This document shows, one piece after another, positions 45,101 to 56,317 of a DNA stretch of 64,000 bases. This stretch comes from Capitella teleta (lineage: Eukaryota; Annelida; Polychaeta; Capitellidae). The notes under the pieces are model-generated. The model saw nothing but the letters and a program-made list of their open reading frames with translations. It had not been told where the DNA came from and made no database searches. Position 1 is the stretch's first letter; every line of letters begins with the position of its first letter. The DNA is taken from contig KB301107.1 in assembly GCA_000328365.1 (NCBI GenBank), positions 159,750 through 223,749 of the forward strand, given 5' to 3'. A program made the translations under genes and the position numbers.

Positions 45101-46879
45101 AGGCCACATCCAGAGGACCACCTCCAACATCTGTGACGTTGTCTGCGGCAGCTTGCTGCGGGATACTCAAATTGTGAATGCATCGAAGAAGATGTTTCAT
45201 GATCTATACCGCTGTGAATGCCTCCCACAAGTCTTCTGTGACTACTGTTGAGTACTTGTTAGCTTCTAAGTATCTCTGAATCAAATAACCAGTTTTAGGT
45301 AATGGATTTCGCTATTGTTATGTTTAACCTGGATCCCTCGTTGCAATGTATCGGGGCCAAGGATCTGTTGCATCATTCGCACCATTGAAGCCCCCTGTAG
45401 TAGAATTAAATCATATGTTTGAAGAAAAGAAAAAACAATTATCTAAACCGCTGACCTTGTTGTAAGCCGTCCAGGAGAAGGCATCCCATGCATCCCATGG
45501 CGATGGGATCTCGGGACGGAGGGTTGCAGTTGTGTTGTACTCATCATCTTCCAGTTGAGGGAAAACTTGCTCATACAAACCAAGCTCAGCCTGTGACAGA
45601 CAATTTTACAGCACGGACTACGATTGGTTGATAAGACTCACCACTGGCCAGTCGATGGGCGCAAGTGCCATGTAATCCATGGCGGAGGCGAAGCCTTCGT
45701 TCAACCAGGTTTCATCCCACCATTCACAGGTGACCAGATTGCCGAACCACTGTCAACCTCGGTAAAGTATGGAATCTGAGTTGTAGTTTGCTTACCTGGT
45801 GAGCGACTTCGTGGGCAATGACTGAAGCGACGTAGATCTTGCGGTAGGTAGGTGACCATGCTTCGTCGTAGAGCAGATATGATTCCATGTAATGCACCAA
45901 GCCCCAGTTCTCCATTGCACCCGAGAAACCAGGAGAAGCGACATGATCTGTAAAGTCCAGGTGCGGGTAATCGATGACAGCGAATGCAACCAAATACGGC
46001 GACATGTAAGGCGTAGTGTCGAATGTGTCAGCAACCCAGAACTCATCTCTACAAGTATTACGTAACAAGGAAGTTCAATAATAAATACGTGTATTATATT
46101 AAATCGATATGAAACTTCGTAAAAGAGAAGAAAGCAAGGACACTGACCGCTCCTCTGTGTTCACCAATGGTCCGTTTCCGAGGGCGGTCATGTCAGCGCT
46201 TCTGACCATGGTCAGGTCGAAAGTGGCCTTCATGGCTGGCTCATCGAAACAGGGGAATGCCCGTCTGGCGTCGTTCGCCTGCATTTGACTCAGAACCACG
46301 TAGCTGAAAATAACAATTGCATTTTATTTTATTATACCAATAAACATTGTGATGGCTGAATTGACTGTGTTGTATGTTGAACGCCACTCACTGTGTTTCT
46401 CCGTCTTGGTGGTAGCTATCCCAGAATGCTCCAGCTCCAAGTGAAGCAGTGTTCAAGGTGCCAGCAAAGCGCATGCGCAGAACAAAGTTCTGCCCCACTT
46501 CGAGGTCTCCATCAAGGTCAATGAACAGAAAGTCCCGATCCGGATCTAGTTCGTAGGAAGTGATCTCTGGAGCGGAGGGTGTCCCCTCACCAGGCTCAAA
46601 CTCCATGGAGCCATCTTCGATCACCAAGCCAACGGAATTGATCACAATTTGGTTTGTGTCTTCGCGGCAAGTAAAGAAGATCTCCACACTGCCGTCGAAG
46701 GGGAATGGGGGCTCTCCATTGTAGATGTCAGGTCTGAGTTCTATGTTGTAGTGGGTCGGTGCCAGGTTGGACGGTAGACGTCCGTTGTCGAGATCCTTAT
46801 GCTGTCTGCTGGGCGAGAAGTCAATCGGAAGTCTCGCTGCTCCTGTAACGGGAATTGAAAGGAGTAATGCTAATAGCAT
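42199..46879 (-). CDS. M1-family zinc aminopeptidase (aminopeptidase N-like), paralog F, lacking one exon equivalent
   Basis: Coding exons: 46392-46879, 46148-46303, 45796-46048, 45642-45749, 45456-45590, 45329-45394, 45210-45275, 44965-45155, 43809-43900, 43608-43738, 43491-43546, 43277-43430, 43148-43227, 42977-43084, 42732-42917, 42538-42684, 42412-42478, 42199-42351 (2637 nt, 878 aa). SGAMEN is at 257-262, canonical HEVAHQ at 294-299, third zinc ligand Glu317, Tyr378. Exon 45796-46048 joins the front of family exon 4 straight to family exon 6. Family exon 5, about 49 residues in all (including the conserved 'VWAR...' helix region before GAMEN), is missing, yet the frame stays open. That could impair folding. 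The start is uncertain: [14 protein letters not shown] is a short signal peptide, but 'ccgttacag|ga' also looks like the usual phase-1 intron-1 acceptor, so the true first exon may lie upstream. Intron 11 of the family holds an R2 element with a SINE in it. Confidence 0.8.
43918..44957 (+). mobile_element. R2 MITE-like element, near-complete copy, interrupted by a SINE
   Basis: About 700 bp without the SINE at 44132-44466. The left end (tacagagtgggctatctattcc) and the reverse complement of the right end (tacagatcgggcc, then tagtctatctattccatg) agree, giving terminal inverted repeats of roughly 30 nt with one gap. No coding capacity. It sits in an intron of gene F, and its right end is only about 7 nt from the donor of the upstream exon. 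Non-autonomous DNA transposon is the likely class; superfamily unknown. Confidence 0.65.
44132..44466 (-). mobile_element. tRNA-derived SINE with target duplication
   Basis: On the minus strand it starts gggcaccggatagcgcagtg (A box TAGCGCAGTGG) and has a B box in 'gggttcgagacccgatcagg'. A body follows, ending in ccgtaaaacccc and a CACT-rich tail. It is flanked by 13-bp direct repeats, aagagattaaaat, at 44119-44131 and 44467-44479. The RNA polymerase III boxes are intact. It lies inside the R2 element of gene F. Confidence 0.9.
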
Positions 46880-46911
46880 GTTGACGATCCTGGTCTATAT
46901 TGTCTTAAGGT

Positions 46912-46943
46912 TTAAGTGAATACTCAAGTGAAATACTTAAGTG
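46912..46943 (+). promoter_or_regulatory. Three clustered NK2-type homeodomain site matches upstream of gene F
   Basis: TTAAGTG (46912-46918), TCAAGTG (46924-46930) and TTAAGTG (46937-46943) fit the T(C/T)AAGTG consensus known for NK2-class factors. They have the same orientation and are spaced 12-13 bp apart, 33-65 nt before the predicted ATG. Sequence match only. Confidence 0.35.
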
Positions 46944-48349
46944 AAAATTATTAATGAGATGCCTGAGTACTGTAAGTAGTAATATATGCCACAAGGTGTA
47001 TCCTGTTTCATTCGTCTATTTAATGTTATAGTACTTACCTGCTTATATCACACGAATCGTTTCGTCTATTCATGAATTCTTGATATGCAGGTCGTGATCG
47101 TTGTCTTTTGTAGATCGTGTGCCTACTCACTATGCGTCATCCCTGTTCAGTGCGGTTTAAATGTTTTGGTATCTCATATAAACGGTTTTAAATGCCTGTG
47201 CTCATACAGTGTGCGATGGATTCGCCAGGTAAACTATTATAAACGCCTTGCTTTTTTTCTGCCTCCCCCTTTCTCTAGTTCTTGTAACCAAAACATGCAC
47301 CAACTATACTATTATTACATCATAACTGCGTGGAATTGCATGTTTATGCTTGCACCCGCCACTTCCTGTCTCTCAGTCTTCATTCTCGTGATGATCATTT
47401 CGATAATATCACTATTTTCGCAATATGCTATTTTGGAAAATAAATACAAATGTTCACAACCTACCTGTATGGGGGTGGTGGTGTGGTGACGGATACCTGG
47501 GCAGGGAGCTGCCCTGCTGCATACACAACGCGAGCGACGTGAGGATCAAACCAAGGACCCTCATATTCTTTTGTTCCAATTACAAACCAAGAGCGAGAGA
47601 GTCACGTTTCAGAGTTTTTATTCTATTGAGATTTTGTTCTTATCAACTCTAATCAGTGCTACCTCCCAGTACTTCCCGCAATGCACATGCTTTGCTCCCA
47701 CAACTTAAGGGCAAGGAACACTTTCGTCAAGAAAAAAAAGAAAAAAACAAAAAAAAAACAAAAAAAACCCACGTACTTTGCTTCGAAAGTTCAATGTGTT
47801 TGTTTCTTAGTCGATGACTTCATGTTTTGATGATTCTGCTTCATCCAGCTTCATGCGTTATTTTGTCCTGTATGATTTAGTCTTGTTTGTTTTTTCAAGT
47901 CTGGTCTGTCTCAATAATTAGTCAAAGGAAGCAGGCATTCGTGAAAATTCATACTTGGCATTCATTGCTTATCTCATATCATATATCCTGCCATGCATTA
48001 TGCATGCAGTGCTGATCTTTCTGTGTTCATCACCTATCATTATGATGCAGTTTTGCCAAAAGCGTGAATTGCAAAAGCTATAAATAAAGAAAGAGTGATT
48101 GGGAGAGATTGGAAACATGATACTAATTTGGTAATCTTACGCATAATAGTCTATGCACAATAATATTGTAATCTTACCAGAATACACGTAGGTGAATAGG
48201 CACGATATGTTCAGGCAATAGACTATGATCTAGGTGTGGATATGCTTCTTGTGCCCCGTACTATGTTAATTGATATTCAGGTATTTTTACTAGTAACAGT
48301 TATGTCATCAGTGTCATGTCTTATTATCAATTAATGCGTTACTCAATAC
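46944..48349. other. Intergenic region between gene F and P4HA
   Basis: Non-coding. A strong donor-like site on the minus strand (AGCAG|GTAAGTAC, near 47037) could end an untranslated first exon of gene F. A plus-strand frame of 134 codons (47085-47489) has no recognisable features. An A-rich tract lies at 47727-47767. Confidence 0.4.
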
Positions 48350-48543
<194 letters not shown>

Positions 48544-48827
48544 TTATTTCGCACAAAAAAACATGTATAAGAAAAATAAACGAATAAAGATCAGATCCAG
48601 CACCAAAAAAAAAAGAAGACATTATTGTGAGAATTACTCTTCATGTTCAAATGTTATATGATTTAAGTTTTCATTCAGACATGCATGTTAAGTGGTAAGT
48701 GCAAGCTTTGGAATAAGGTAATATAATTTATTCGCTCTCTATACATTGTATAGTTTAGTTTACTTTTATTTATTATAGATTTTTTTCTTTTTCTTTTTTC
48801 ACAAATTTGGTTTTATCAGAAATAGGG

Positions 48828-51800
48828 CTATCCATCAATGGCTTCTTTATCCAGAGGACAGGGCCTGTAAAACTCTTGGCCTCTTTCACGGATCCATTTA
48901 TTTGCAACTGAAGAAAAAGAGGGAGAAGAAATAATGCCAAACTGATGCATGCAAACAATCTTACCCCATTTTTCACCGAGGACAACCGGACAACCGGCGT
49001 GCAGGGTTCGTTTGTCATGTTCTCCATTCGGGCGAGCGTTGTACCAGAACGCTGCTCCATTCTGGTGACGAAAAACCACAAAAATCAACAATACGCATTT
49101 GAGGGTGACTCGTCATTTCGGCTCAAAACCTTTAGTCAATTCGGTCCCAAACCATTTCAATCAGTTGAGTCAAATCTCTGGTCATTCAGAAACAGCATCA
49201 AGAGGGGCAACGGATTGGGAACAGGTATCCGAGTTAATCGTTAAAATATTGATGATGTTTAATACAGTGGCTGGTTACACATAGTGGGTCAAAAGTAGTC
49301 TTTACTCAGTGTTAACGATTTCAATGTTTTTCAATGGCAGATCGCTGTGTAAAAACCATATAAAGATAAGAGACCATATCATGCTGCTATTCCTAGATTT
49401 TATCTTCTAATTTCATCGACATTGACGCAGATTTATCTCAACCATAAAAATGCACCCTACTTTCGGCGATGTGTTAACTTTTGGAAGCCAGCAGGGCCCC
49501 GAACTTTGGATATAGGCATCAATAAGGCATTGTTCTCTGCGTGGAGAGCTATTCTATTTTTTTGAGAGCGTTGCCCCTAAAATCAAAATAAAACCGATAG
49601 CTTATACTGCCGTACCAATCATGCAACATATGTATTGTATAGTGCTGGTTCAGGGGCCCATCTGATTAAATGTATACCCGGAAGAAAAAAAAAAAGAAAA
49701 AAACACGATATTTTGGGTGCTCGCACACCAATCACATCACATTTCAAGCTTTTTTTTTTTTTATTCAAAATTGACTTTTAAACATACTTGTATGAATGGG
49801 CGCATGATTATTCAGTCCATACACCATGGAGGGATTTATTTTACAAATAGTCGGTCAATTTTAGTAAAGAAAACGTTTTGCGGTTAAAATGAGTACATTA
49901 ATTTTGTATAAGGGTATATACTTATCTCATATAATTATATTTTTAACTATGGATACGCGTATTATTGCCTTGATAATTAAATTAAATGGCTTAAGAACGC
50001 CGAAATGACCTGTATAACGAGTAATGTTTCGCAAACCTTTACAGGAGGAACTCTGACATTGAGTTTTGGAAACACGGTGGCACCTCCGAGATGAACACGA
50101 CTCAACTGATAATGGAGGGAATAAATGAGGGTTTATTATGGTTTAGTGTCTGACTCACGTAGAAAAGAAAGGTGCTGATTCGATCGCCTGTGTCTTGTAA
50201 GCTCGGATTGACGTTTTTCAACATTTCTGGGTCCTACAAAGGGAAAGCATTCGTTGAGGTGATTGCATGGCTGGGAGGTTGAGATTTTGTACATAAATAT
50301 TCGACTTATTAGAAACAACATGTAAAAATAAATTAAGGCTCCTTATTTCCACAACTTTTGTCACATGCGTTACGTCACCTCATAGAAATCCAAGTGAGGC
50401 TCGTATTGGCCACCGATCCCATAATTGACAACCTGAAAAATGAGAATTGAATAATTGGTCGAACTGACAGTCGATCGGTACGGTGGTCTTTATACCTGCA
50501 TGGCTTCCACTGGGCTTCTCACCGGTGTGTACACCGTATTCAGCCCCGTCACATCTCCAATTCTTGCAGACAATTTCTTTATCAATGTATCCACATTATC
50601 GAACAGCCATCCCCTGCAGAGAAATCAGGTGCATAAGTTCCGTTCATGAGGCTCGACATCTTCCCTTACACTTTGCTGATTCGTTGGTCCGATGATTGCC
50701 TCAGTGTGGAATTTCCAACCAATCCTCGGAACATCTGGAAATGAGGTCAATTAAACAGTGTGGGATTAATTGCCGTGGTTCTTACTTACCCCAGGGAAGG
50801 CATGTCTGATGATGTGATCGGCCTCGGCATCCGAAATGACGTCATAGAAGATGGCCACGTGAGGGTCGACGTTGTGAACTTCCTCTTTGTAGATGGGAAG
50901 AGGGATGTCACGACCTTTGGCGTAGCGACAATACAGCAACGACTTCTTGGACTCTTCCTTTGAGCGACGTCATTCCATTGACACACTTACATGTTAATTA
51001 CCTACCACTATCATGTCTCCTCGACACAATTCCTGGTATTTGATAGTTGTAGGGCGGTCGTCGGACAACCACTCAAAGTCGCGTTGCTTCACGCATCTCT
51101 CAATTTCCTCTGTGGCATAAATTCAACAATTAAACATGCTGAAAGTAGGTCAAGTGAATCACCCGCATCCCCTGAGCATCCCAACTTTTCGTGTATCTGT
51201 GAATCACAAAATAAACTCCGCATTAGGAAAGTATCTTTACTTCCACCTTGACGAACCTTCTCCATAATTTCTATTTTGAGTTTCACTACGCTGAGACTTT
51301 TCTTTTTAATGCCATCCAACCACTTCAACGCCAATCCGGGGCACCTGAGTGCCATTGCTTGTGTCGCCATGACGACCATATCGTTCTCGTCATCAATGGG
51401 ACGTCCTTGCTTCCCATTAACCAGTCCGATTCTCATGTGGTCAGTGGAAATCCTGTGCGTCTTCTGGATTCGGATGATAGCCGTCGCTGATCCTGTGTAG
51501 TCATCCAAGTCCGGTAAGGCGAGGCCAATTTTTGTCTCCAAGGCTAGAGAAGAAAAGTGGTGGAAAGAAGGAAGATAGTCACGACTGACTCACCATTTAC
51601 ATCAATCAAGGACTGCAAGTTTTTCCTCGCCAAATACCATCCTTTGATCAGGAGAAAGGTGCTTGTTGGATGATGCAAATGAACCTCCAAATCTTCATCT
51701 TTTAATTGTTGGTTCTCTCGCAATGACTCGTGTAGGCTTCTGTTGAACAAATGAGAGATCGATTTAGTCTTATCAAAATATATTCGAGATATGAATAGTA

Positions 51801-54527
51801 CCACATTCAAACAGTTGCATACAACGGCATAAATAGTTATGCCGTTGTATGCAACTGTTTGTATTACTGTCCTAATGCATGCTTGTTTCGTATCACACTT
51901 TGAACGCGCCGTGACTGATCACATCGTGACCATATCATTCACATATCTGAATTCGGAAGAAAAAAACATTTCGGATAGTATAGGCCTAAGACCTTCATTT
52001 TCAGATTGAATAAATTATTCAATGCGCCATCTGTGTGATCTAATTGGAGTCACACAGAGCCATTATCTATATAGCCATTAGTTCTTGTTGTATAAGCACC
52101 GCATCGAGGCATGAAAGTGTCATATGCATGCGCAACCTATAGTCAGAATTTCAACACATCAACTCTCATTATTTTATGTCAAGAATACATTCGCCTCGAA
52201 ATTACACTGTTCTGGTGTTCTATAAGTATCAATTAAAGTCGGATGAGTTCATGCTCAGTCGATTTCCTCTCTCCGACGACTGTGCGGCGGTATGTGGTGA
52301 AATTTCTGCCTACCAGATCGCCCGTGGATCAGCCCTACCGTGTCAAGCCCTAATGAGTCCACACTAATTAAAATTTTAGGCTTCCAGGTTACCTTACAAT
52401 TTTCAAGCAAAAAATCCGCCAAATATAACAGCGCCCATGCTTTAGCCTGCAATTTTGCAAGGAGCCACAACAACTGGTCCGGGTTTTATGTTTACTGTTG
52501 AACTCTTTTCATATCATCAATGTCCTACTTTTGTAGTGACCCCAGGGCTACATTTAATCCCCACGTTTATTCTTGGAATAATAGAGAAGACGACGTCAGA
52601 GATTCTGACTGCGGCATGGGTGTCTGTGGTGCAGCGTGGTGTTGAGGAGTAGAGTGCAGAGTTAAGGAGTAAGGGTGAGTTCAGAAGTAAGGATGAGATG
52701 AGATTGGAGGAGGATTGAGGTTTATAAAGGAGTAACAGGGATATATTAATATTCATTGATCAGGATCTCGTGGGTAAGTCACATGTAAAACTCAACCGTT
52801 GAGGGAAGAGCAAAACCAAAACAGGTCAAGTAAAAGTAGTGAGGAGAACATAAGGTAATCTTCTTCACGTACTGTTAAGGATGATTGGCAGTTAACGGGT
52901 TAAATCCGAGCACAGCGTTTCGTCTGGCTATATAGAATCATAACTCTGAATGTGGCAGTTCTCACCTGGAGGGTGAGGTCTGTTAGTACCCCAAGGGGAG
53001 TCCAGTGTTTAAAGACGAAGGGAGTAATGGATGGGAAATTGAAGCAGGGGAAAGGAGAATGAAAGATCTACTATATAGCGTAATCCTAACAACTGTTGCT
53101 AAGAAAAATGCTGGCAGGCGCGAACGTCCGCAATGTATAAACATCCGCCTGCAGCGCGTCGCTCGGATTGAAATTTCGCGCCTTTCTTTGAAATCAGACC
53201 AGCGTCGTATAAAAAGTTGAAAACAAATTATTTTAGACGAGTCAACAACTATTGACGCAAGATATGGTTAGAATGAATGTTTTGTGATGTGTTTATGTAA
53301 AACACTAGTAGGCTATTGCAATAACAATGTTGGTGTAAGGCGATTTTTCATAAGGATAGGCGCCCTTTGTATGGCGGACCATATGCGCATATGCAGCCGT
53401 AATATCCTCATCTAACAATTTGGCATGGTTATCACATGTTAATCTAACAGGGATTTCCACCAACATTAGAATTTATTGTAAACGTTATTTCTAGTTTTTT
53501 TCTCGAGAATTAAGAAAGGTGAAATAAAAGACATATTGATGTAATTAAGACGCTACTGTAAGTATAATTAATAATAATTTTGGGTTAAGTAGCGCAAGAT
53601 ACAGTAAATGGAATGAAATGATGAATTAAGACGCACATGATTCTATATTTTAATTCGGGATTGTTAATGCATCCCAGATATTCCAAGCGTTCGTGAATAG
53701 GCGTTTTGACATGGCATAGTCATTCTAGATATTCTATGGATTTGTTATGTTGTAGAGGCTCACAATGGCAACAACCTTTTATGAAAGCCTTGAGTATGTC
53801 CAAAAATTATCATTGAATATTGCTTTGTATTAGCATTACATTTTATTCGTCGTAATGGTGGTAATATACACAACCAAACATTCACCTAGATGTTCATGTG
53901 GATTTACAATATTATAGAAAGCAAAAAGACTAGAGATTGAATTTTAAATCGAAGTGTTCCTTCTTCTCGTCAATATCAGGAAATTATCCGGAAGCACTGG
54001 ATAATCATTCGCCAGATATCTGATATCCGATTATCCGGAACAGGGCTCTATCCGTACATCCCTATTTGTGCCCGTAAATTGTTTTAGTGCACCAGCTCAT
54101 TCACAAGTATAGACAGTGTTGTGAAGGAGATGTTAATAAATCGAAAGCGTGAATTCGTGTACAATACATGGAGACCTTGCAAGTTATATTTTTCAAGCCG
54201 AAAACAAGCAAGAAAATACACCACTGTACAGAACAGTGACATGCCTATTATATAATAATATAGTGTAAATATATAATTTGCAGTTTCTCAAATATTCTAA
54301 ACGTGTTTCCATTTAACTGAGCGAAGAAAGCAAAGAAAGCCTACGTACTTCATGAAAGGGTTGCTTTCCAGTTGTTGTGAGTTCAACATTTCTTCGATGG
54401 TTTTCACAGTCAGACCTTCCTTATAGAACAATTGCTTGATACTCGAGAGCGATGTAAAAGTGTCGCTAGCATTCGAAATCGACACTAAGATAGCGCAGAT
54501 TAGCACAAGCAAACCACGTGACTTCAT
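48828..54527 (-). CDS. P4HA: Prolyl 4-hydroxylase subunit alpha
   Basis: Hydroxylates proline in procollagen-type chains in the endoplasmic reticulum, using Fe(II), 2-oxoglutarate, O2 and ascorbate; the family works as an alpha2-beta2 tetramer with PDI. Exons: 54349-54527, 51594-51739, 51257-51543, 51163-51196, 51006-51109, 50790-50957, 50670-50734, 50496-50613, 50379-50432, 50159-50233, 50043-50105, 48965-49061, 48828-48907 (1470 nt, 489 aa). Signal peptide MKSRGLLVLICAILVSISNA. An N-terminal P4Ha dimerisation region is followed by the TPR-like substrate region and the 'YQELCRGD' and 'SLLYCRY' blocks. In the catalytic domain, the iron ligands His380, Asp382 (YEPHLDF) and His452 and the 2-oxoglutarate Lys462 (GEKW) are all present. 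Exon 4 is only 34 nt. The protein is somewhat shorter than human P4HA1 (534 aa). The in-frame codon at 54542 is GTG, so ATG 54527 is the start. The donor of exon 3 is the least certain junction. Confidence 0.92.
49270..49620 (-). repeat. R2 MITE-like repeat, partial copy (reverse) in a P4HA intron
   Basis: Reverse-orientation R2 landmarks occur in order: aatttcatcgacattgacgc, tttatctcaa, atgcaccct, ggcgatgtgtt, cagggccccgaac, gagagcgttgcc..., and aaatcaaaataaaacc. Terminal repeats are not seen. Confidence 0.55.
51808..51861. repeat. Perfect 25-bp inverted repeat (hairpin) in P4HA intron 1
   Basis: Left arm 51808-51832 and right arm 51837-51861 are exact reverse complements (arm begins caaacagttgcatacaacgg), with a 4-nt spacer (atag). 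It lies about 70 nt upstream of the exon 2 acceptor at 51739. Origin unknown. Confidence 0.9.
53331..53400 (+). repeat. Short repeat R4, copy 1
   Basis: About 70 bp in P4HA intron 1 that match 57215-57290: 'ttggtg(t/a)aagg', 'gattttt...cataaggat(a/g)ggcg', 'accatatg'. Class unknown. Confidence 0.5.
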
Positions 54528-56119
54528 ACTCTCCAGTTTCACCTCCTTTAGACAATTTGATGATAAATCCTACACACAAATTGACAACCAAAAATATAGT
54601 GTATCAATGCAATTGATCAAGGGCTGAGCACGAGGCAAATGCAATCGATTCATGGGAACGTCACATGCACCTGAACTAAAGTATAGTATTGCCGTCGGCA
54701 TTTAACGTTATAATGGTATTGTTATCGTTAAACTGAACAGCTATGACACTTTCTGGTGGGTTCACGGCAAAGTAGGCAAGGGAATAAGGCGATAAATAAT
54801 ATTCTGATACATACATGCATTGACGCAAACGAAGTCCAGTGTGGTTATAGGTGAGAGCTTAAATCAGGACATTTTAATGGCCTAGCTCTTTTAATGACCA
54901 AATTTAATGAATAAAGGTTTGGCCGGATAGGCAGGCAGTCGTACTCTTGGCTCAGTCTGTTGAAAAATGTGTGTGATAATAAAGAGCGCCACGAGCCAGG
55001 AATGAATTGGAGGTTAGGGCCCCACACCACCCTTTTTTCAACCGACTCAATGTTTGACTAAAAATTAAAATGATGGCGTGTACACCTGGGGCTCAATTTT
55101 GTCTTCTCATGTATTCCTTATATGGTGTGGTAGACCTCAAAATATTATTGTGTCAGCAAACGCGCTTGAGTTTAATTTCATAAATTCATCAAATTGATCG
55201 TATGATCAATTTAGCCTAAATATTCGTGAAATTTCTTCGAATTTCAACTAACCACTTTGGATAAGATGATTATGCATAAAACCACATATGGCTATTTTCT
55301 TCTTCCTCTTCTTTTATAATCTTTTTTTTTTTTCTGTTTTTTTTTTTTTTTTTTTTTTTCTTTTTCGTTTATATTTTTTTACTTTTATGATACAATGTCT
55401 TGAATCCACCATTCCCTGTGTCAAGTATGAATCAAGTATGAAACAAGTGTTCAGGGCGCTGATCATAAAGGTCACGTGTGGAATGCCAAGCAGTCTTATT
55501 ACCACGCTGCAAAGGGGGGGAGGACAGCTGTGGTGTTTTTACGTCTCATACGGATTGGTAATTAAAGTTTACTTCATCTGCACGTAATTCCTGGTTGATT
55601 CGATTTTATTTAAGATGTATGTAGGCCTATACATACATGCGCTTGAGTTTAAAAAAAAAAAAAAAAAAAAAATTAATGATGATTTTGTTTAAGTCAATCG
55701 CTTTGTTTAGAGTGTATGTTTTGAATGCCAATCCCATCGAACAAAGAATCATGGCATATTGATATGGCAATTATAAGCATAATAATTCAATTTAACGTCT
55801 TATCGCGCGGCTAAAGCCAAGCTAGGTTCTTGACAGACTAGCCGATACTTAGGGCGAATTTGGGAGCCCTGGTTCCAGTTCGCCTGATACCATTTAATTA
55901 GTCAGATCAGAGTAGGGGGCTGAGGGGAAGCTAGGAGAATCATCAAATCAATGAAGGTGCGGCATAACATGTTAACCGCCACTACGATCCAATGCAGGGA
56001 ATTTATCGCTTGTCGGCTGTCTTTGTCTTCCTGGTATTGACCTCTTTGACAGGTACTATGACCCCTACGACCCGTATATGAGACAGGAGGCATGAATGAG
56101 GCTCCACGAAAACCATATT
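54528..56119. other. Intergenic region upstream of P4HA
   Basis: Non-coding, with a long pyrimidine/T tract at about 55319-55366 and a run of about 23 A at 55650-55672. No gene, CpG-rich promoter or repeat shared elsewhere was recognised. Confidence 0.45.
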
Positions 56120-56300
56120 AAAAATGTTGGGTGATACGGACGCCAGCTAAACAGAACACCGGAATAGAGGTTTACGTTACCCCTACTTTCAATAAATCTC
56201 AAGGGTTCTTTATCTGGTGTAACATTCTCTATGGTCCTCTGAATAGGTAGTCCGGTAGACGTTAAGGTGTATAGTCCCCTGGGAATATTGGGTAATCCCA
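56120..56300 (-). repeat. Degenerate tRNA-derived SINE body fragment
   Basis: Matches the SINE family in the segments 'gggtgatacggacgccag', 'cagaacaccgg...gaggtt', 'ccctactttcaataaatctcaagggttctttatc' and 'ctctatgg'. The head with promoter boxes is absent. Confidence 0.55.
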
Positions 56301-56317
56301 ACTTCAACCACATATAA

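Noticed and set aside
47085-47489. A 134-codon frame on the plus strand
   Set aside because: Composition is not protein-like, no domain is recognised, and no splice partners are seen.
51808-51861. A microRNA precursor
   Set aside because: The stem is perfect and only 25 bp with a 4-nt loop, unlike typical precursors (longer, imperfect, larger loop). Kept as a hairpin of unknown origin.
54528-54542. An earlier P4HA start adding five residues (MKLES...)
   Set aside because: The codon at 54542 is GTG, not ATG. ATG at 54527 begins a good signal peptide.
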